Source of the DNA: Cardiocondyla obscurior | Lineage: Eukaryota; Arthropoda; Insecta; Hymenoptera; Formicidae | DNA: 64,000 nucleotides | Reading direction: 5' to 3' | Assembly: GCF_019399895.1 (NCBI RefSeq) | Contig: NC_091875.1 | Span: 620,001 to 684,000, forward strand | Shown here: in pieces, positions 13,201 through 23,715 of the stretch | Numbering within the stretch: the stretch's first letter is position 1 | Layout of the letters: every line of letters begins with the position of its first letter | Notes under the pieces: generated by a model | Told to the model about the DNA's origin: nothing | The model's database searches: none | Seen by the model: only the letters and a program-made list of their open reading frames with translations | Program-made: the position numbers and the translations under genes

Positions 13201-16200
13201 ATGGGCTTACGCGGCTTCTTTCTGAGGCATGATGCAACATAGCTTTCCAGCTCTCTAAGCGTTGATGGTTTCAGTGTTTCAAAATCAATTTCGATTTCAT
13301 CTGGGTTTGAATCCCTCAATGAAGGTTCCCGTGACTGTATTATGTGTACTACACGACCTAATTTATCACCTAAAGTGTAAAAACAAAAAAATTAATTTAA
13401 AACTAATATTTTTTATTTCTTTCGTCTTATTTTAAAAACATTTACGCTGTAACGATTTTATATTACCTATTATATTTTGATTATTAATTTCTTAATATAA
13501 TGAGAATATTACTTTAATGTATACCTGGTAGTTTATTAATATCCAGGCTGAGCTGCCTCTTTTCATCGTAAGACATTGGTTTAGCGTTATCTTCATCTTC
13601 CGAATCAAACGTCATCGGAGGTGGTTGATTGCCAGTATTTTTCTTCTTGTTCCCAGTAGATCTGCTATTAGCCTTTGGCCTTTTCGTTGCGGTATTCGGA
13701 GTTGCGGCAGCTTTTCCAGGTCCCCGTTTACCTTTCGGCTTAGCATTCGCCGTTGTCGGCAAATGATGTCCTAAACTTCCCGCACCATGTGTCTTATTAG
13801 GTCCTACTGCTGTAGTTTGATGGTGAAGATCACTAGTTATACCAGGCATTTTCAAATCGCCTGCAGCCATTGCAACACTTGCTATACTAGCACCAACACT
13901 ATCGGACACATTAGGAATGCCACCACTCGGTTTCATAAGTTCTTTCATGGCACCAGTGTGACTGGCAACAAGGCTGCTGTTCTTATTGCTCATTGGCTTC
14001 GATTTTGGCTTTTCCGGCTTCTTCTTTTTATTTTTCTTTTTACCACTTTCCTCTACTAATTTCCTCATTTGCTCTTGCATAGCTTTCAACTATGAATAAA
14101 ATAATGTAAATTATATTTTCTATATTACATTTGTCGACAAAAAATTTTATTTTTTAAAGATCATACCTCTTGTTGTAATTCAAGTAATTTCTGAGTGCGT
14201 TCCTCAACGGAATCATCACTATCGGAAGAACTATCTCCTCCAGAACTACTAGCACTACCACTGCTACTTCCTTTTATAGCCACCATACTACTACCCATCG
14301 GTTCATCCGGGACTTTAGCATATCTAAGCATATATTCAATTACATGATTATATTATGTATTCCGTTCAAACTCGAGATTTTTAGAATGATTTTTACCAAC
14401 CTCATTTCAAATATATCTTGAAGTTTTCTTGCCATTGAAACAACATCGTGATCAGGAGGATTATATTTATAACAATTAGTAAATATAAGTCGTACATCAC
14501 TTGCAAATTCGTGTGCAGTTTTATATTGACGATTATCCATTTTCGTCTGTAAAAAATGTTAGATTTTTATATAATCAAAATATTTGAATTCATTATTTAA
14601 AAAAATCTAAAATTTATGATAATTTATAATTCTTATAATTTTAGAAGTTTATAGATTTAATTTTGTTCGGTACAGTGTGTATATAATTATATTCACGTTA
14701 TCAAAGATACGTACCTTTACTGTACCAAGATCCATAGGTTTCTTGATAATTTCATGATAGTCATGAAGGCCTAGAAGTTCTGCATCAACAGGTTTGTAAA
14801 AAGGCCAAGCATAGGGCTGTACATTATTAAAGAAAGAAAAAATTAAATTACATAAATCAGCACGATTTGTCGCGTTTATATTTGTTAATCGTAAATAAAA
14901 AGAATATGTCACAATTACCGAATGCTTTTTAGCGAAAAGTTCCTTCAAAATATCATTGCAAGACTTTAGTGCTTCAGACAATTTTTCTTTTCCTTTGACA
15001 CCAGCATGCGGAGGCTAAAAAGTAAAAAAGAAAGTGTAAAAAAACAATATAACATATTAAAATATAATTCTATTTTATTTAAAAATAAAGTTTCCTTAAA
15101 TAGAAAATAGCTATATCAATCATTTAGCTTATTTTTTAAATATACAAAAAAAATTTTTTTTTATTAAAAAAATATTGTATATCAAATTTTATATTTTATT
15201 CATACCAAAAAAAAAAAAAAAAAAAAAAAAGAAAGAGATTAAAAATTTATTATTATCAAATATAAAATACATTGCGTTATTTATTGTAAGTCTGATAAAT
15301 GTCACTCGATAGATGATAAGACAACACAAATGAAAGGAAGGAATTTGAAGGAATAGTAATAAATGTACCTGTTGGGCCATTGCCCCCATAAGAGGCATAT
15401 TGGCCTGGTGGTATGGCACTAAGCCGTCTTCCGCTTGTCTCGTTGGCTGAAACAGCCATGATACGAATTGTTTAAATTGTCGCCTAATGTTATTATTTTA
15501 ATTACAAATCAACATAATTAATGAAATGTGATAATTATAGATGCAAGGAATAAGGACGTTTATTATGTATTATGATTTTGTAAAACACTAAAATAATGTA
15601 CTTTTCACATTTAAAAAGATATATCAATAATAGAATTTTATTCATTAATAGTAATTTTGTTTTATATTTATACAAAAATTTTTAATTAAAAAAAAAAAAA
15701 ACATGCACATTAAAAGTTAAACATTTATATAAAACATTTATTACATAAATGATTTTTGATTTCTATATGTATAAATAACTTTTATTTTACAGATACATTA
15801 ACGCATATCTTTTTAATGTTTTTTATCCGAATACAAAATATAGAAATAAGTAATGTTAATAAATTTGTTCACCCACCTTCTTAATTTGCCTGCCAGATTC
15901 CCTTCTCGTAGGTATTTTGGTATTCTTGGCATCCATAGGTGTATATAATGGATCAAACGCATTTGCGGTCGGAGTTGTAGTGTCAGCTTTTCTTTTAACC
16001 CCTTTTTTAAGTTTGGCAGGTTGTGACGGAGGCATTACTGTGGGCGTTGCAGGGACTTGTGGAGGAGGAGGTACAGCAGAGGCTGTTTGAGGATCCATTG
16101 CTGGCTGCGCATGGTAACCCGTGGTTGGAGGGACAACTTGCTGAGGCAAAGAATTATGAGTAGCCATCGGTGTGACGCCCATACTTGACGGTGGAGCAAT

Positions 16201-19200
16201 TGTGGTAGTATTCGTGCTTCCAGGTACTGAAGCTGGTGCCTGAGTACCAAGGGGCGGCATAGGTATAACACCAGTTGTTCCAGCTGACGTAGCAGAAGGT
16301 GTTAAACTATTTGGTACACTGGAAGTGACAGCGGCTGCTCCCGAAGATGGTCGTCCTCTACCTGCTCCTGTACCTCCTGTTACTCCACCTACTCCTGGTC
16401 CACCAACTCTTCCAGCTTTCTTGCCTTTGGGTCCTTTCGGGACAGGTGGATCTAACTCCACTTCTTCTTTCGGCATATGTGCAACCTAAACAATTTTTAT
16501 GCTATCGTTTTATCTAAATATTTCACGTTTGCATTATTTCTTTTTCCGTTTCTTCTTTATCAATATTAATTTTTATTTAACAAATGATATAAAAATATGC
16601 CATAATAAGAAAGAAGAAATACCTTTGTAAGAAACAATTTTTCGAGAGCTTGTGCCATAACTACAACATCCTCTCCTGGTTTGTTGTAGACATAGCAGTT
16701 GGTGAACATAGTATTGAAGTCCTGTATACATTCTTTTCCACTCCAGTAATACGAATTCTCCAACCGCTTTTTGATTGTGCCCAAGTCCATTGGTTTTTTG
16801 ATGATTTTGTGATAATCCTTTTAAATAAAAATATATTTAGCAACTACTCACATAATATTATTAAAAATTTGTAAAAAAATATTAAAAAAATTTACAAGTG
16901 TATAACTATTTTTTATGTAAATGTATTATTTTTAATATTATGTGACATTTAAGAGATGCAAACTTAACATACTGGTAAGTTGAGTTTTTTCGCATCGACA
17001 GGTTGTTGGAAGGGCCAGGCAAATTGATGTTTCCATACTGGCTTCAAAACACCCTTTTGCAAAAATTGTAACTGATTCGTAATACGTCCTGGACGATTCG
17101 GTGGCGGAACAACCGGTGGTTGAACTATGCCGTTCACCGGTTCCAAAGGTGGTTCGTCACGTGGAGGCGGTTCCTTTGCAGGACTCGCTGGCGTAGTCGA
17201 AGCCTTACCAGGTGTGCTCGTCTGTATTATGCATTTTTATTTTATTATTTAAGTAAGTAGATATTTTTCAATTATTTACGTATCTACGTTGTAGTATTTT
17301 TACATGTTAAAGAAAATATGTTAAGCACATTATGTTTTGCAAATTATAAAATAACTCTACTTTTAACACTGACATATTCATATATATTTCGTTACTTTTA
17401 TGTCAGTATCATGCAGCTTAAAATAAATGCAACATATTTATATATGTTTTCAGATATATTGTAAAACTACTATTTTTTTATATTTAGATTCATGTGCAGT
17501 AAAAAAATCATTACATTAAAAAAACTAAAACTATATTAAAAATTATTAAAATTTAATTTATTTTTCTTTTTAAGACAAAATTCCTTTTCTTTAAATTCAA
17601 ATTCAACTTCTTTTGTCACAGTTCAAAGCCGTAGTATCTCAAAAGATAAGTAAACTATTTAAAGCTAAGCAAATCAATAGCAGACAAGAAATTAAAAATT
17701 TTTTATGTACGTTCTTAAAATGAATTTCTATCCTTTGTCAAGTACAGTCATCCGCTACAGTCATTAAGAAGACAATAGTCCACATGCTTCGAATACCTTG
17801 TTGCTAAGTTAGATATTTCTATTCAATTTTGTTTCAATTTATTCAACTTTCTAATTTTTACTAAAAGAATATGTTAAAAAGTTTTTCCCATAGCCCATAG
17901 CGGGATGTAAAACTTACACTGATCATAAATTTCTAAATATAAAATCACGTTAAATACATATAAATGCAAAAGTAAATCTTATTTCTACATTTCTATTAAT
18001 TAATTATTTAAAACTATCATGCTCTTATAAATATTAATCTATAAATTTTTTATGTTTTAAATACTATCTTCTAAAAAACGCAAAGCAAACAGATTTCAAA
18101 ATAATCCTTGTCACATCTAGAATTAAAATCTAAAAAAAAAATGTTATGCAATTGTTTACGTTATTGCAATTATATGCATAAGAATGTTTAAAGTATTTTT
18201 AAACATTGTTTATGTGAGTACAACAGCGTGCATGAGATTGTGTATATGTTAATTTAAAAACGTATAATTTTCTCAGACAATTCACACAATTACATATAAT
18301 TCCCTAATTTTTTTTATAATACATTTAACTGTGTATAAAATATTAATACAATAAAATATTGTACAAACTGTGTATATTTTTGAAAAAATTTTATTTATAA
18401 AAATTTTTTGTAAACAATTTTTACAGAATTAAAAAAAAAATTCAGCGTTTAATATTGCTCGTGCAAATAATATTAATATGGAATTATTGAAACTTTTCAA
18501 AAACGCCGCAGTAATTTTATGTGGTCTCTTCATCTTCAAATATCACAGAAATTGTAAAATAATACATATAGTAATTGTTCAACGTCATGTCTGAGTATAT
18601 TACATTTTGAACGATTAATATTACATCTGAAATAAATTAAATCTTTTTTATATAACAAGTTAACACAAAAATGAAAGTTATAACATGATATTTTCATTAA
18701 ACGTGAGAATTATTGGACTTTCTATTTTATTACCTATAATTATATTTTTAATATTTTTTTCAAGCTTTGTTGACTTTAACTGTAAAAAGCTATTTTTAAA
18801 CAAGAAAAACCAAGAAAAGCTAAACCCACGTGTTTGCTAGAACGTTGACGAAGTTAGACTATATTAGGTTAAGGTTAGCTAAAACAATTTTCAGTAACTC
18901 TTAATTTTTATAATAAAAATTAACAATATTAATAAAGTACTAACAAAAGAATTAAAAATAATATTAATTACCGTATAATAATCCATTTTTCCACAAAGTA
19001 TATAATATTTGTTGCAAAATAAATAGTATTTATGAAAGTATCAGCACTAGTACTTGATCAACGTATGGTCACCACTGAAATACAGTCGAAATACGAAAAA
19101 TGTTAGTTTCAAGCATCCGATCAAATTTATTTTCGAAAATGGGAGAGAAACCAAGGCTTCTTATTAGTTAACCCTCGAAAAATTTCAACCAATAATATTT

Positions 19201-21058
19201 TACCGATAAAAGTACATTAAATAAAGATATATCTCTTTTATTAGTCCATTCAAAACAATACTATTTTTTTATTTTTAGAAATTTTAAAAGAGAAACTTAA
19301 TGAAACAAGAATAGAAAATGTAATGAAAATCTCATTGTTCAAATGTCTCAAAGAAGATTAATGATCCTCAAAGCCATATATTGTCTTTGACAACAATGTA
19401 CATAATTACCAAAAAGAAAAAAGATCTGAACGTTTTAACTATAGTACTGCATCTTCTCTTAACGTAAAATATAAAAGTAAAAATCTAAAATAAATGCAAT
19501 GGACAAAAAATTTTCTTGTCTTTTATTGTTTTGTTAAAGTATGGGCATTCAACATTTTGGGGGGGAAAAAAAAAAAAAGAAATGCTTTAAGAACCTTTAC
19601 CCTGTTTCAGGTAGCAACGGTACGTGGCTATAACAAAAAATAGTCTGTACGTATTGAATACATTATTACTCGGCCTTGATTTTGGAGGGAAAACTAACCG
19701 AGGAGACGAACGAAATGGACAGAGGCTTAAGGCACGTCTGCTAATATACGTATTATAGCGCGTGCGCGGATCTGTCCCTCCATCTGAGAACGTTGTCGTG
19801 TACATGTGTGTTATGTTACATTGATGTGAAATATTAATAGCCAAGTATATGAATTAATATAATCTACAACACTCGACAAAATTATACTAAAATCTTTTCT
19901 ATAAAAATAGCACATAAATTAAAAAAATATCTTGCACGATACATAAATGTAAGTTATCACTAAATGCCACTTTAAGTTAATGTAAGTTAACATCGTCCAT
20001 GCAACGAGCGAATTAGGCTGCTAAATATTTAATTTCTATAACCACAGGCAAGCAATTTGGAATTTTGCAGAAGATTGTTACTAGAAACCATAACAGCAAC
20101 AGTGAAAAATTTAGAAATGAAATATAATGGCACCTATGTGTAACTCATGCAAAAATGTAGGGAAAAAAATCCTTATATCGTTAAATCAAAAGCAAGTATA
20201 ATAATTGAACCATAGTAATACATGAAAAACATTTATAATGCTACGTAGGTGCTTAGAATGTATGAGCAAAACGAAAAGAACCTTGCTTCTACAGTAATAT
20301 CGATAAGACTGAAGAACTTATATTTTAATTAATATTTTAAAATTATGCTTAATATTTTAAAAGATTTTTATCATTAACTTTTTTTGTTCCAGTCATAAAA
20401 TTAGTAGCTAATTATAGTTGTTATTTACTAATAATAGAAAACAAAACAAGATTTATCAATTATTTTAAATAGCACGAATTATTAGTTGCCAATTCATATT
20501 TCAATAATATCCTAAACCTCGAAACCAAAGTTAGCAAGGTTTCTCACCTTCGGTATATTACACAGCCTTTCTCGCTCCTCCACATCTAACTGTAATTCAT
20601 ACATACTATTCAGTAAAATTTTTTTAGTGAATTAATTTACATCGACAATTATGTAAAAAATGAAAGATGCAAACAATATTAGGATTTATTCAACCACAAA
20701 GAAATTAATAAAAATTAATAAAAATAATTATGTACAAATACGATCATATAGCAAATAACTCACAAGTTATTTGGGGCAAAAAAAAACATACAGTTAAACA
20801 TATAACTTAAATACCCTGGAAGATAGGAAAGCAATACATGTTTAAGTAAAATTTCACGTTATACGATGTACAATGCATTAAAATTTTGAAAATTGATAGC
20901 TAGTATGAATATATTACTCAATTGAATGTAGATCTGATATTGCATAGAGAGTTAATAAGCTAGGTGCATTCTGCATTATTGCAAAATACAAAAAAAAAAA
21001 AATTATAACGCTAAATACTCACAGAATTGTTCTGCGAGATGGTGTCCACCTGCTGCAT
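3204..21058 (-). CDS. fs(1)h: BET bromodomain protein fs(1)h/BRD4, long isoform
   Basis: Transcription co-activator that binds acetylated histones and recruits P-TEFb. I joined 21 coding exons, highest coordinate first: 21058-21023, 17221-16973, 16817-16623, 16485-15877, 15446-15369, 15014-14919, 14816-14715, 14546-14401, 14323-14167, 14089-13525, 13369-13211, 12914-12795, 12669-12520, 6863-6772, 6472-6355, 5951-5565, 5437-4823, 4508-4381, 4276-4124, 4041-3733, 3269-3204. They total 4530 nt, 1510 codons with the TAA, and every junction keeps frame. Order of parts: bromodomain 1, motif B, bromodomain 2, acidic Ser cluster, Lys-rich segment, ET domain, Ser tail, long Pro/Ser/Asn-rich region, charged coiled coil and the C-terminal motif ending QSDLMAAFEESL. 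From memory it matches Drosophila fs(1)h at all conserved parts but lacks its Gln, His and Ala runs. The N-terminal exon choice is the least certain part. Confidence 0.95.
4381..6863 (-). CDS. fs(1)h: fs(1)h long-isoform-specific low-complexity exons
   Basis: Five exons: 6863-6772, 6472-6355, 5951-5565, 5437-4823, 4508-4381. The first begins NSSNRPHRKKAKKNPP, a basic cluster in the position of the RPPRKKKSR segment of Drosophila. The rest is Ser/Thr/Pro/Ala- and then Asn/Met/Leu-rich and likely disordered, with a poly-Pro run (TPPPPPTTS) and a tandem KKEP-containing repeat. Splice sites are standard GT-AG; several donors are non-optimal (GTTTGT at 4822, GTATCT at 5564). The fast-evolving region is identified by frame continuity, not by conservation. 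Confidence 0.88.
5310..5411 (-). repeat. fs(1)h: In-frame tandem duplication carrying SUMO-type KKEP motifs
   Basis: Two copies of LDQALA(I/V)KKEPSFIQ lie at 5411-5367 and 5354-5310, spaced by a 57-nt (19-residue) period, inside exon 5437-4823. The DNA copies are near-identical apart from a few synonymous or conservative changes, so the duplication is fairly young. IKKE and VKKE fit the sumoylation consensus (hydrophobic-K-x-E). A third such site, PIKKEE, is encoded near 4880. Confidence 0.85.
6864..12519 (-). other. fs(1)h: Long intron, also 3' UTR of the short fs(1)h mRNA
   Basis: In the long isoform this 5.66-kb interval is spliced out (donor GTTAGA after 12520, acceptor TTTCAG before 6863). 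If it is not spliced, it follows the short-form stop. It is AT-rich with T runs at about 7187-7205 and 8109-8127 and a CA/TA-type microsatellite at about 7285-7420. The open frame of 171 codons on the plus strand at 7624-8139 has no recognisable family and low-complexity ends, and I treat it as chance. Confidence 0.75.
12055..12096. repeat. Small perfect-stem hairpin in the short-form 3' UTR
   Basis: TTTAAAGATGTA (12055-12066) and TACATCTTTAAA (12085-12096) form a perfect 12-bp stem with an 18-nt loop. It lies about 420 nt after the short-isoform stop, so it would be transcribed in that mRNA. Function unknown; it may be chance in AT-rich sequence. Confidence 0.4.
12515..12520 (-). promoter_or_regulatory. 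fs(1)h: Isoform switch: splice donor overlapping a stop codon
   Basis: The transcript reads GAA GCA G at 12526-12520 and then GTTAGA. Spliced, the last G joins GA of the exon at 6863 to give Gly and the long isoform. Unspliced, GGT TAG gives the same Gly and ends the short isoform. The donor is weak (GTTAGA), which fits regulated use. Confidence 0.8.
12515..21058 (-). CDS. fs(1)h: BET protein fs(1)h, short isoform
   Basis: The short form uses the same first 13 coding exons as the long form. It then reads through the donor after 12520: the split Gly codon is completed as GGT and followed at once by TAG (12517-12515). The protein is 888 residues and ends in a Ser/Asp tract finishing DSSDSEAG. 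As I recall, the Drosophila short isoform also ends in DSEAG. It keeps both bromodomains and the ET domain but lacks the C-terminal P-TEFb-interacting motif, so the two forms should differ in elongation control. The mRNA would continue into the 12.5-6.9 kb interval as 3' UTR; one possible AATAAA lies at 11758-11763 on the minus strand. Confidence 0.85.
12520..12669 (-). CDS. fs(1)h: fs(1)h SEED-type Ser-rich exon
   Basis: Exon of 150 nt, phase 1 in and out. It encodes DSSKSVDVVGTGGASG followed by a tract dominated by Ser with Asp and ending DSSDSEAG. This is the Ser/Glu/Asp (SEED) tail that follows the ET domain in BET proteins, a likely target for phosphorylation. The acceptor is CTTACAG at 12676-12670. 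It is the last shared coding exon of both isoforms. Confidence 0.92.
12795..14089 (-). CDS. fs(1)h: fs(1)h basic segment and ET (NET) domain exons
   Basis: Exons 14089-13525, 13369-13211 and 12914-12795. The first opens with LKAMQEQMRKLVEESGKKKNKKKKPEK, the Lys-rich segment after bromodomain 2, then a Gly/Ala/Pro-rich linker, then KPMSYDEKRQLSLDINKLPG, the start of the ET domain. The second continues DKLGRVVHIIQNREPSLRDS, DPDEIEIDFETLKP and LRELESYVASCLRKK, essentially identical to fly and human BET proteins. The third adds SKDEQMAEKKQELEKRLQDV, a short coiled coil. The ET domain binds partners such as NSD3, JMJD6 and viral or remodeller peptides. Confidence 0.96.
14167..15014 (-). CDS. fs(1)h: fs(1)h second bromodomain exons
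   Basis: Exons 15014-14919, 14816-14715, 14546-14401 and 14323-14167. Visible landmarks: LKSCNDILKELFAKKHSPYAWPF with the WPF shelf, KPVDAELLGLHDYHEIIKKPMDLGTVK, and NCYKYNPPDHDVV with the acetyl-lysine-binding Asn. The last exon continues FEMRYAKVPDEP and a Ser/Asp/Gly cluster (SSSDSDDSVEER). In position and composition this matches the CK2-phosphorylated acidic cluster of BRD4. All junctions keep frame. Confidence 0.97.
15369..16485 (-). CDS. fs(1)h: fs(1)h inter-bromodomain linker with motif B
   Basis: Exons 16485-15877 and 15446-15369. It begins VAHMPKEEVELDPP, right after bromodomain 1, runs through a Gly/Pro/Ser/Thr-rich linker containing VPGSTNTTT, and ends with the BET-specific motif B: LKKGVKRKADTTTPTANAF and RRESGRQIKK. 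The second exon (26 codons, PTRQAEDGLVPYHQ.. to ..MAQQ) is not obviously conserved and could be skipped in frame because both its ends are phase 0. A T/A run in the flanking intron (15207-15230) may complicate assembly or splicing. Confidence 0.92.
16623..17221 (-). CDS. fs(1)h: fs(1)h first bromodomain exons
   Basis: Exons 17221-16973 and 16817-16623, phase 0 throughout. The first reads TSTPGKASTTPASPAKEPPP then LEPVNGIVQPP, the BET signature ahead of bromodomain 1, and WKHQFAWPFQQPVDAKKLNLP with the WPF shelf. The second carries DYHKIIKKPMDLGTIKKRLE and NCYVYNKPGEDVVVMAQ with the acetyl-lysine-binding Asn. There is no Met codon at the start of this exon (the frame is open through the acceptor), so translation must start in an upstream exon. 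Confidence 0.97.
18972..18986 (-). CDS. fs(1)h: Possible alternative fs(1)h start exon (MDYYT)
   Basis: ATGGATTATTATACG is followed directly by a GTAATT donor and would join in frame (phase 0) to the exon at 17221. No clear acceptor or promoter is visible upstream in this AT-rich intron, so it would need its own transcription start. It could be chance. Confidence 0.25.
20548..20589 (-). CDS. fs(1)h: Candidate 42-nt in-frame cassette exon of fs(1)h
   Basis: A TTACAG acceptor and a GTGAGA donor bound exactly 42 nt, open in phase 0 as LDVEERERLCNIPK. It sits between the likely start exon (ends phase 0) and the exon at 17221 (starts phase 0), so it could be included or skipped without shifting frame. 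The polypyrimidine tract is weak. I do not know a match in other BET proteins. Confidence 0.35.
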
Positions 21059-21071
21059 CTTGACTTCGTTT
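21023..21071 (-). CDS. fs(1)h: Likely first coding exon of fs(1)h
   Basis: Bounded by a strong acceptor (pyrimidine-rich, ending TTGCAG at 21077-21072) and a strong donor (GTGAGT from 21022). It carries 13 nt of 5' UTR and then ATG at 21058, encoding MQQVDTISQNNS in phase 0. Joined to the exon at 17221 it gives an open frame into TSTPGKAS and bromodomain 1. That makes it a better start than the ATG at 18986. An acceptor in front means at least one noncoding exon lies further upstream. Confidence 0.7.
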
Positions 21072-21519
21072 CTGCAACAGAAAAAGCATGGCATGATAAG
21101 TCTCATTTATGAAATCGGTAAAATACAGTAAAATAGAAATGTGTTGTATCGAATTACGTGATAATTTCACAAAATATATCGAAATAGTTCGTGAAATGTG
21201 ATAACTTTGTAAAATAGAAAAAAAAGAGCAAGTGTTGGTAATCCTATCTAAAAAAAAAGTTACATTGATATTGTTCAAAAGGAAATAATAGTTTCTCAAA
21301 TTTTATTTACCGCGTTGACATTTATTGAATCTTTCTCAAGGCAATTTTCTCGACTAGCAGTCCACGCATAATCTAGCGTCTAGTAAAGTGTTTGACAGGT
21401 GGTTTACTAAATGTATTAAAAACTCGTTAAGTTTCTTTTTTTTTTTCCGAGTAATCATTTATAATATATGGCTCATCCACTTCACGATAATGAGCTTCAC
21501 CTACCTTTCCGACATATAT

Positions 21520-21845
21520 GATACATAAATGCTACGCAGCAGGTAACTGCCTTACGTTGATGCTTGACGCTATGAGGCTTCATCAACAATTGAGATGGCA
21601 AGTATATATTCTGAATTGAGCATGGTAGCTCATTAATTGCTTGCCAAGACGATTGCGCTGCAACCAGGGGTATTGGTGCCGAGGAGGCATAACACTACAC
21701 AAGCCTACCGAGTGGTAGTACTTTGAATGTCAGCCCTGTATACTGCTGTGAGACTCCGTACCTCCAGGTAAGACTCGCGACATTAGCAACATCTGGATAA
21801 CATAACAATAGGACCCCATATTGTAACAACCCCAAAATTGTTTCA
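21520..21845. other. Unexplained GC-richer patch inside an AT-rich intron
   Basis: This stretch of about 300 bp is clearly less AT-rich and less repetitive than its surroundings. On the minus strand it begins GGGTTGTTACAATATGGGG, reminiscent of an LTR end, but I found no matching CA end or target-site duplication. It has no long ORF and no Pol III box pair. It could be a decayed mobile element, a conserved noncoding element or an untranslated exon. Confidence 0.3.
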
Positions 21846-23026
21846 TCGCTTTAGAATGAGATTTTTTTTTTACATTGAGATGTACTCTCAGGGAATTTTT
21901 ATATTATTTAACATATCATGCAAAACTGAATCTAGTGGTACATGCTGGAAAAGCAAAATCTATTTCTTACTATATTACTATATATTAATAGGTTATTTAA
22001 AGAAATATGTATAATTTGTTCTTCTTTCTCTTACATATTACATATTTTTCTTAAAAAAATACAAATGCCATAAATGCTATTAGACGATAAGTAAAATTTA
22101 ATATGATCTACAAGCTGAATGTTATAATAATGCAATAAAAAATTTTGAAGTAAAGTACTGTAATAAAATCACATTATGTTTCAAAAAGATTTAAATTTCT
22201 TTGGATAATTTACAAAATTTTTTATTTTTTTAAATAAAATATTTAAAAAGTATAATTTTATTTCGATTTTATTTTTTTCTTTTTTTTTTCTTTCAAGATT
22301 TGTACAATTAATATTTCAATTGATAAAGGCAAAATATAGCCTTGACAAGTTTTATCTTAATAATATATGTACATTATAAAAAAAGGAATATTTCTATATA
22401 TAAACTAGAAAACATTAATTTATACCAGTCTAATGCCTAACTTATTTCTATGAGAACGGAATGATTAACTGTAACGATTAAGAATAAGATTACACACGAG
22501 ATCTTTAACGACATGATTTTTGTACAGAGATGCATAAGAGAACGTATTCAATCGGCACTAAAATACTTAATCTCAAAATACATGAAAAAATTCTCGAATT
22601 CACTCGAAACCGGAACTGCATCCGAGATTTGGCGTATCACCGAGTTCTTCGGTGGCCAAAGCGAGCCAAAATGGAAAGTTTGACTAAAGTAGCACAAATA
22701 AGTGTTACACTGGTATAGAAAGCGAGGAGCCTGTTAAAACACAAAACTGACAGAGAAGCGCGAGGGAAGATTACACTTTGAGTCTACGACGACCGTTGAA
22801 TCCTCCGGGTCGTCGGTAAACGAGGTTCTCGTCTCGATCGCGGCACTGGAAAGATTCCTACCAGAAGAGAATCCACGCCGCGACGACGTGCCAAGTATCA
22901 GGGACAGGCACAGATAAGAGATCTCGCGCTTGGCGCGAACAGGTGCTCGAAAAAGTCACATCCGAGGTAGGAGAAAGGCGAGATCCACGAGCGAGACGTG
23001 AGAGAGAAGCAAGTGTGGCCTTAGGA

Positions 23027-23133
23027 GGACAACGACAACGACAATGATGACGACGACGGCGACAACGACGATGATAATGATGACAATGACTTTGATGACG
23101 AGAATGATAACGATAACGACGACGATGACAGTG
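23027..23133. repeat. Degenerate GAY trinucleotide repeat
   Basis: A run of GAC/GAT/AAC/AAT triplets of over 100 bp with scattered interruptions. It lies in the CpG island downstream of the putative 5' exon donor, so it would be in fs(1)h intron 1. A short CCG/CCA triplet run follows at about 23248-23272. Confidence 0.8.
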
Positions 23134-23324
23134 GCAGAGGCAGCTGAGAATCACGAAGTGACGAACCGGAGAGCCGGAGAGAAAGGCGAGGGGGAGAGCA
23201 GCGGATCCGCGCCCAGCCGACGCACAACAAACACGAGCGAGTCGCCGCTGCCGCCACCGCCACCGCCGCCGATGATCCGTCCGTCCGGCTAGCCAAGCAG
23301 CCAGCCGAGCGAACGAGGCGACTG

Positions 23325-23421
23325 GCGCCACGGGGGGAGAGAGAGAAAGAGAGATGACGCCGTGAGAATTTCACGGCGTATGGGCGATAGAGAGAGAAAG
23401 AGAGAGAGAGAAAGAGAGCCG
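23325..23421. repeat. GA-rich repeat with GAGA-factor type elements
   Basis: Repeated GAGAGAGA/AAAGAGAG units on the plus strand, interrupted by a unique segment. GA repeats near insect promoters can bind GAGA factor or CLAMP-like proteins and keep chromatin open. The repeat sits inside the CpG island close to the putative fs(1)h 5' exon. Confidence 0.75.
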
Positions 23422-23695
23422 TGGACAAGGATTACCGCGCGGCAACTCAGGGCAGACCGGACACACACGATGGATTCGGCGTAGGTCTCAACATGGCGGG
23501 TATGGCCGTTCGGGAAAGAAAGCTCCCAAGGGCCCCGCCGCTACGTCGCAGCGCGGCGCGGCGCAGCGCGCCGCGCTCGTGTTCCATACCGCCGCGGCGG
23601 CTCCTAACACGCCACGCGCGCTTAACGCCTCTATAACGGCGGCGAAATGGAGCTTCGCCGCCCGACGCCTCCCGGCGTCGCGCGCGATCGCTTAC

Positions 23696-23715
23696 CTGAT
23701 CAGAGACGGGAGTCC
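23696..23715 (-). other. fs(1)h: Donor end of a probable noncoding first exon of fs(1)h
   Basis: On the minus strand the sequence reads GATCAG then GTAAGC, a full-consensus 5' splice site with the exon ending at 23696. It lies 2.6 kb upstream of the acceptor before 21071, and no intervening minus-strand gene is visible. The transcription start is not resolved; it would be at higher coordinates, perhaps 23.8-24.1 kb. Confidence 0.5.

Larger units (their letters stand above)
17222..23695 (-). other. fs(1)h: 5' introns of fs(1)h
   Basis: Apart from the candidate small exons listed separately, the sequence is AT-rich intron with poly-A/T runs and no credible long ORF. A donor-like junction (AACAGG then GTAAAG, exon side ending 19601) follows a GC-richer stretch at about 19630-19830. 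It could mark an alternative noncoding first exon. I see no transposase or reverse transcriptase. Confidence 0.55.

Noticed and set aside
13787..14059. 90-codon plus-strand ORF opposite the fs(1)h linker exon
   Set aside because: Antisense shadow of a confirmed coding exon.
17144..17146. Start codon for fs(1)h just before EPVNGIVQ
   Set aside because: The codon is TTG, and the frame stays open upstream to an acceptor at 17222, so the residue is an internal Leu.
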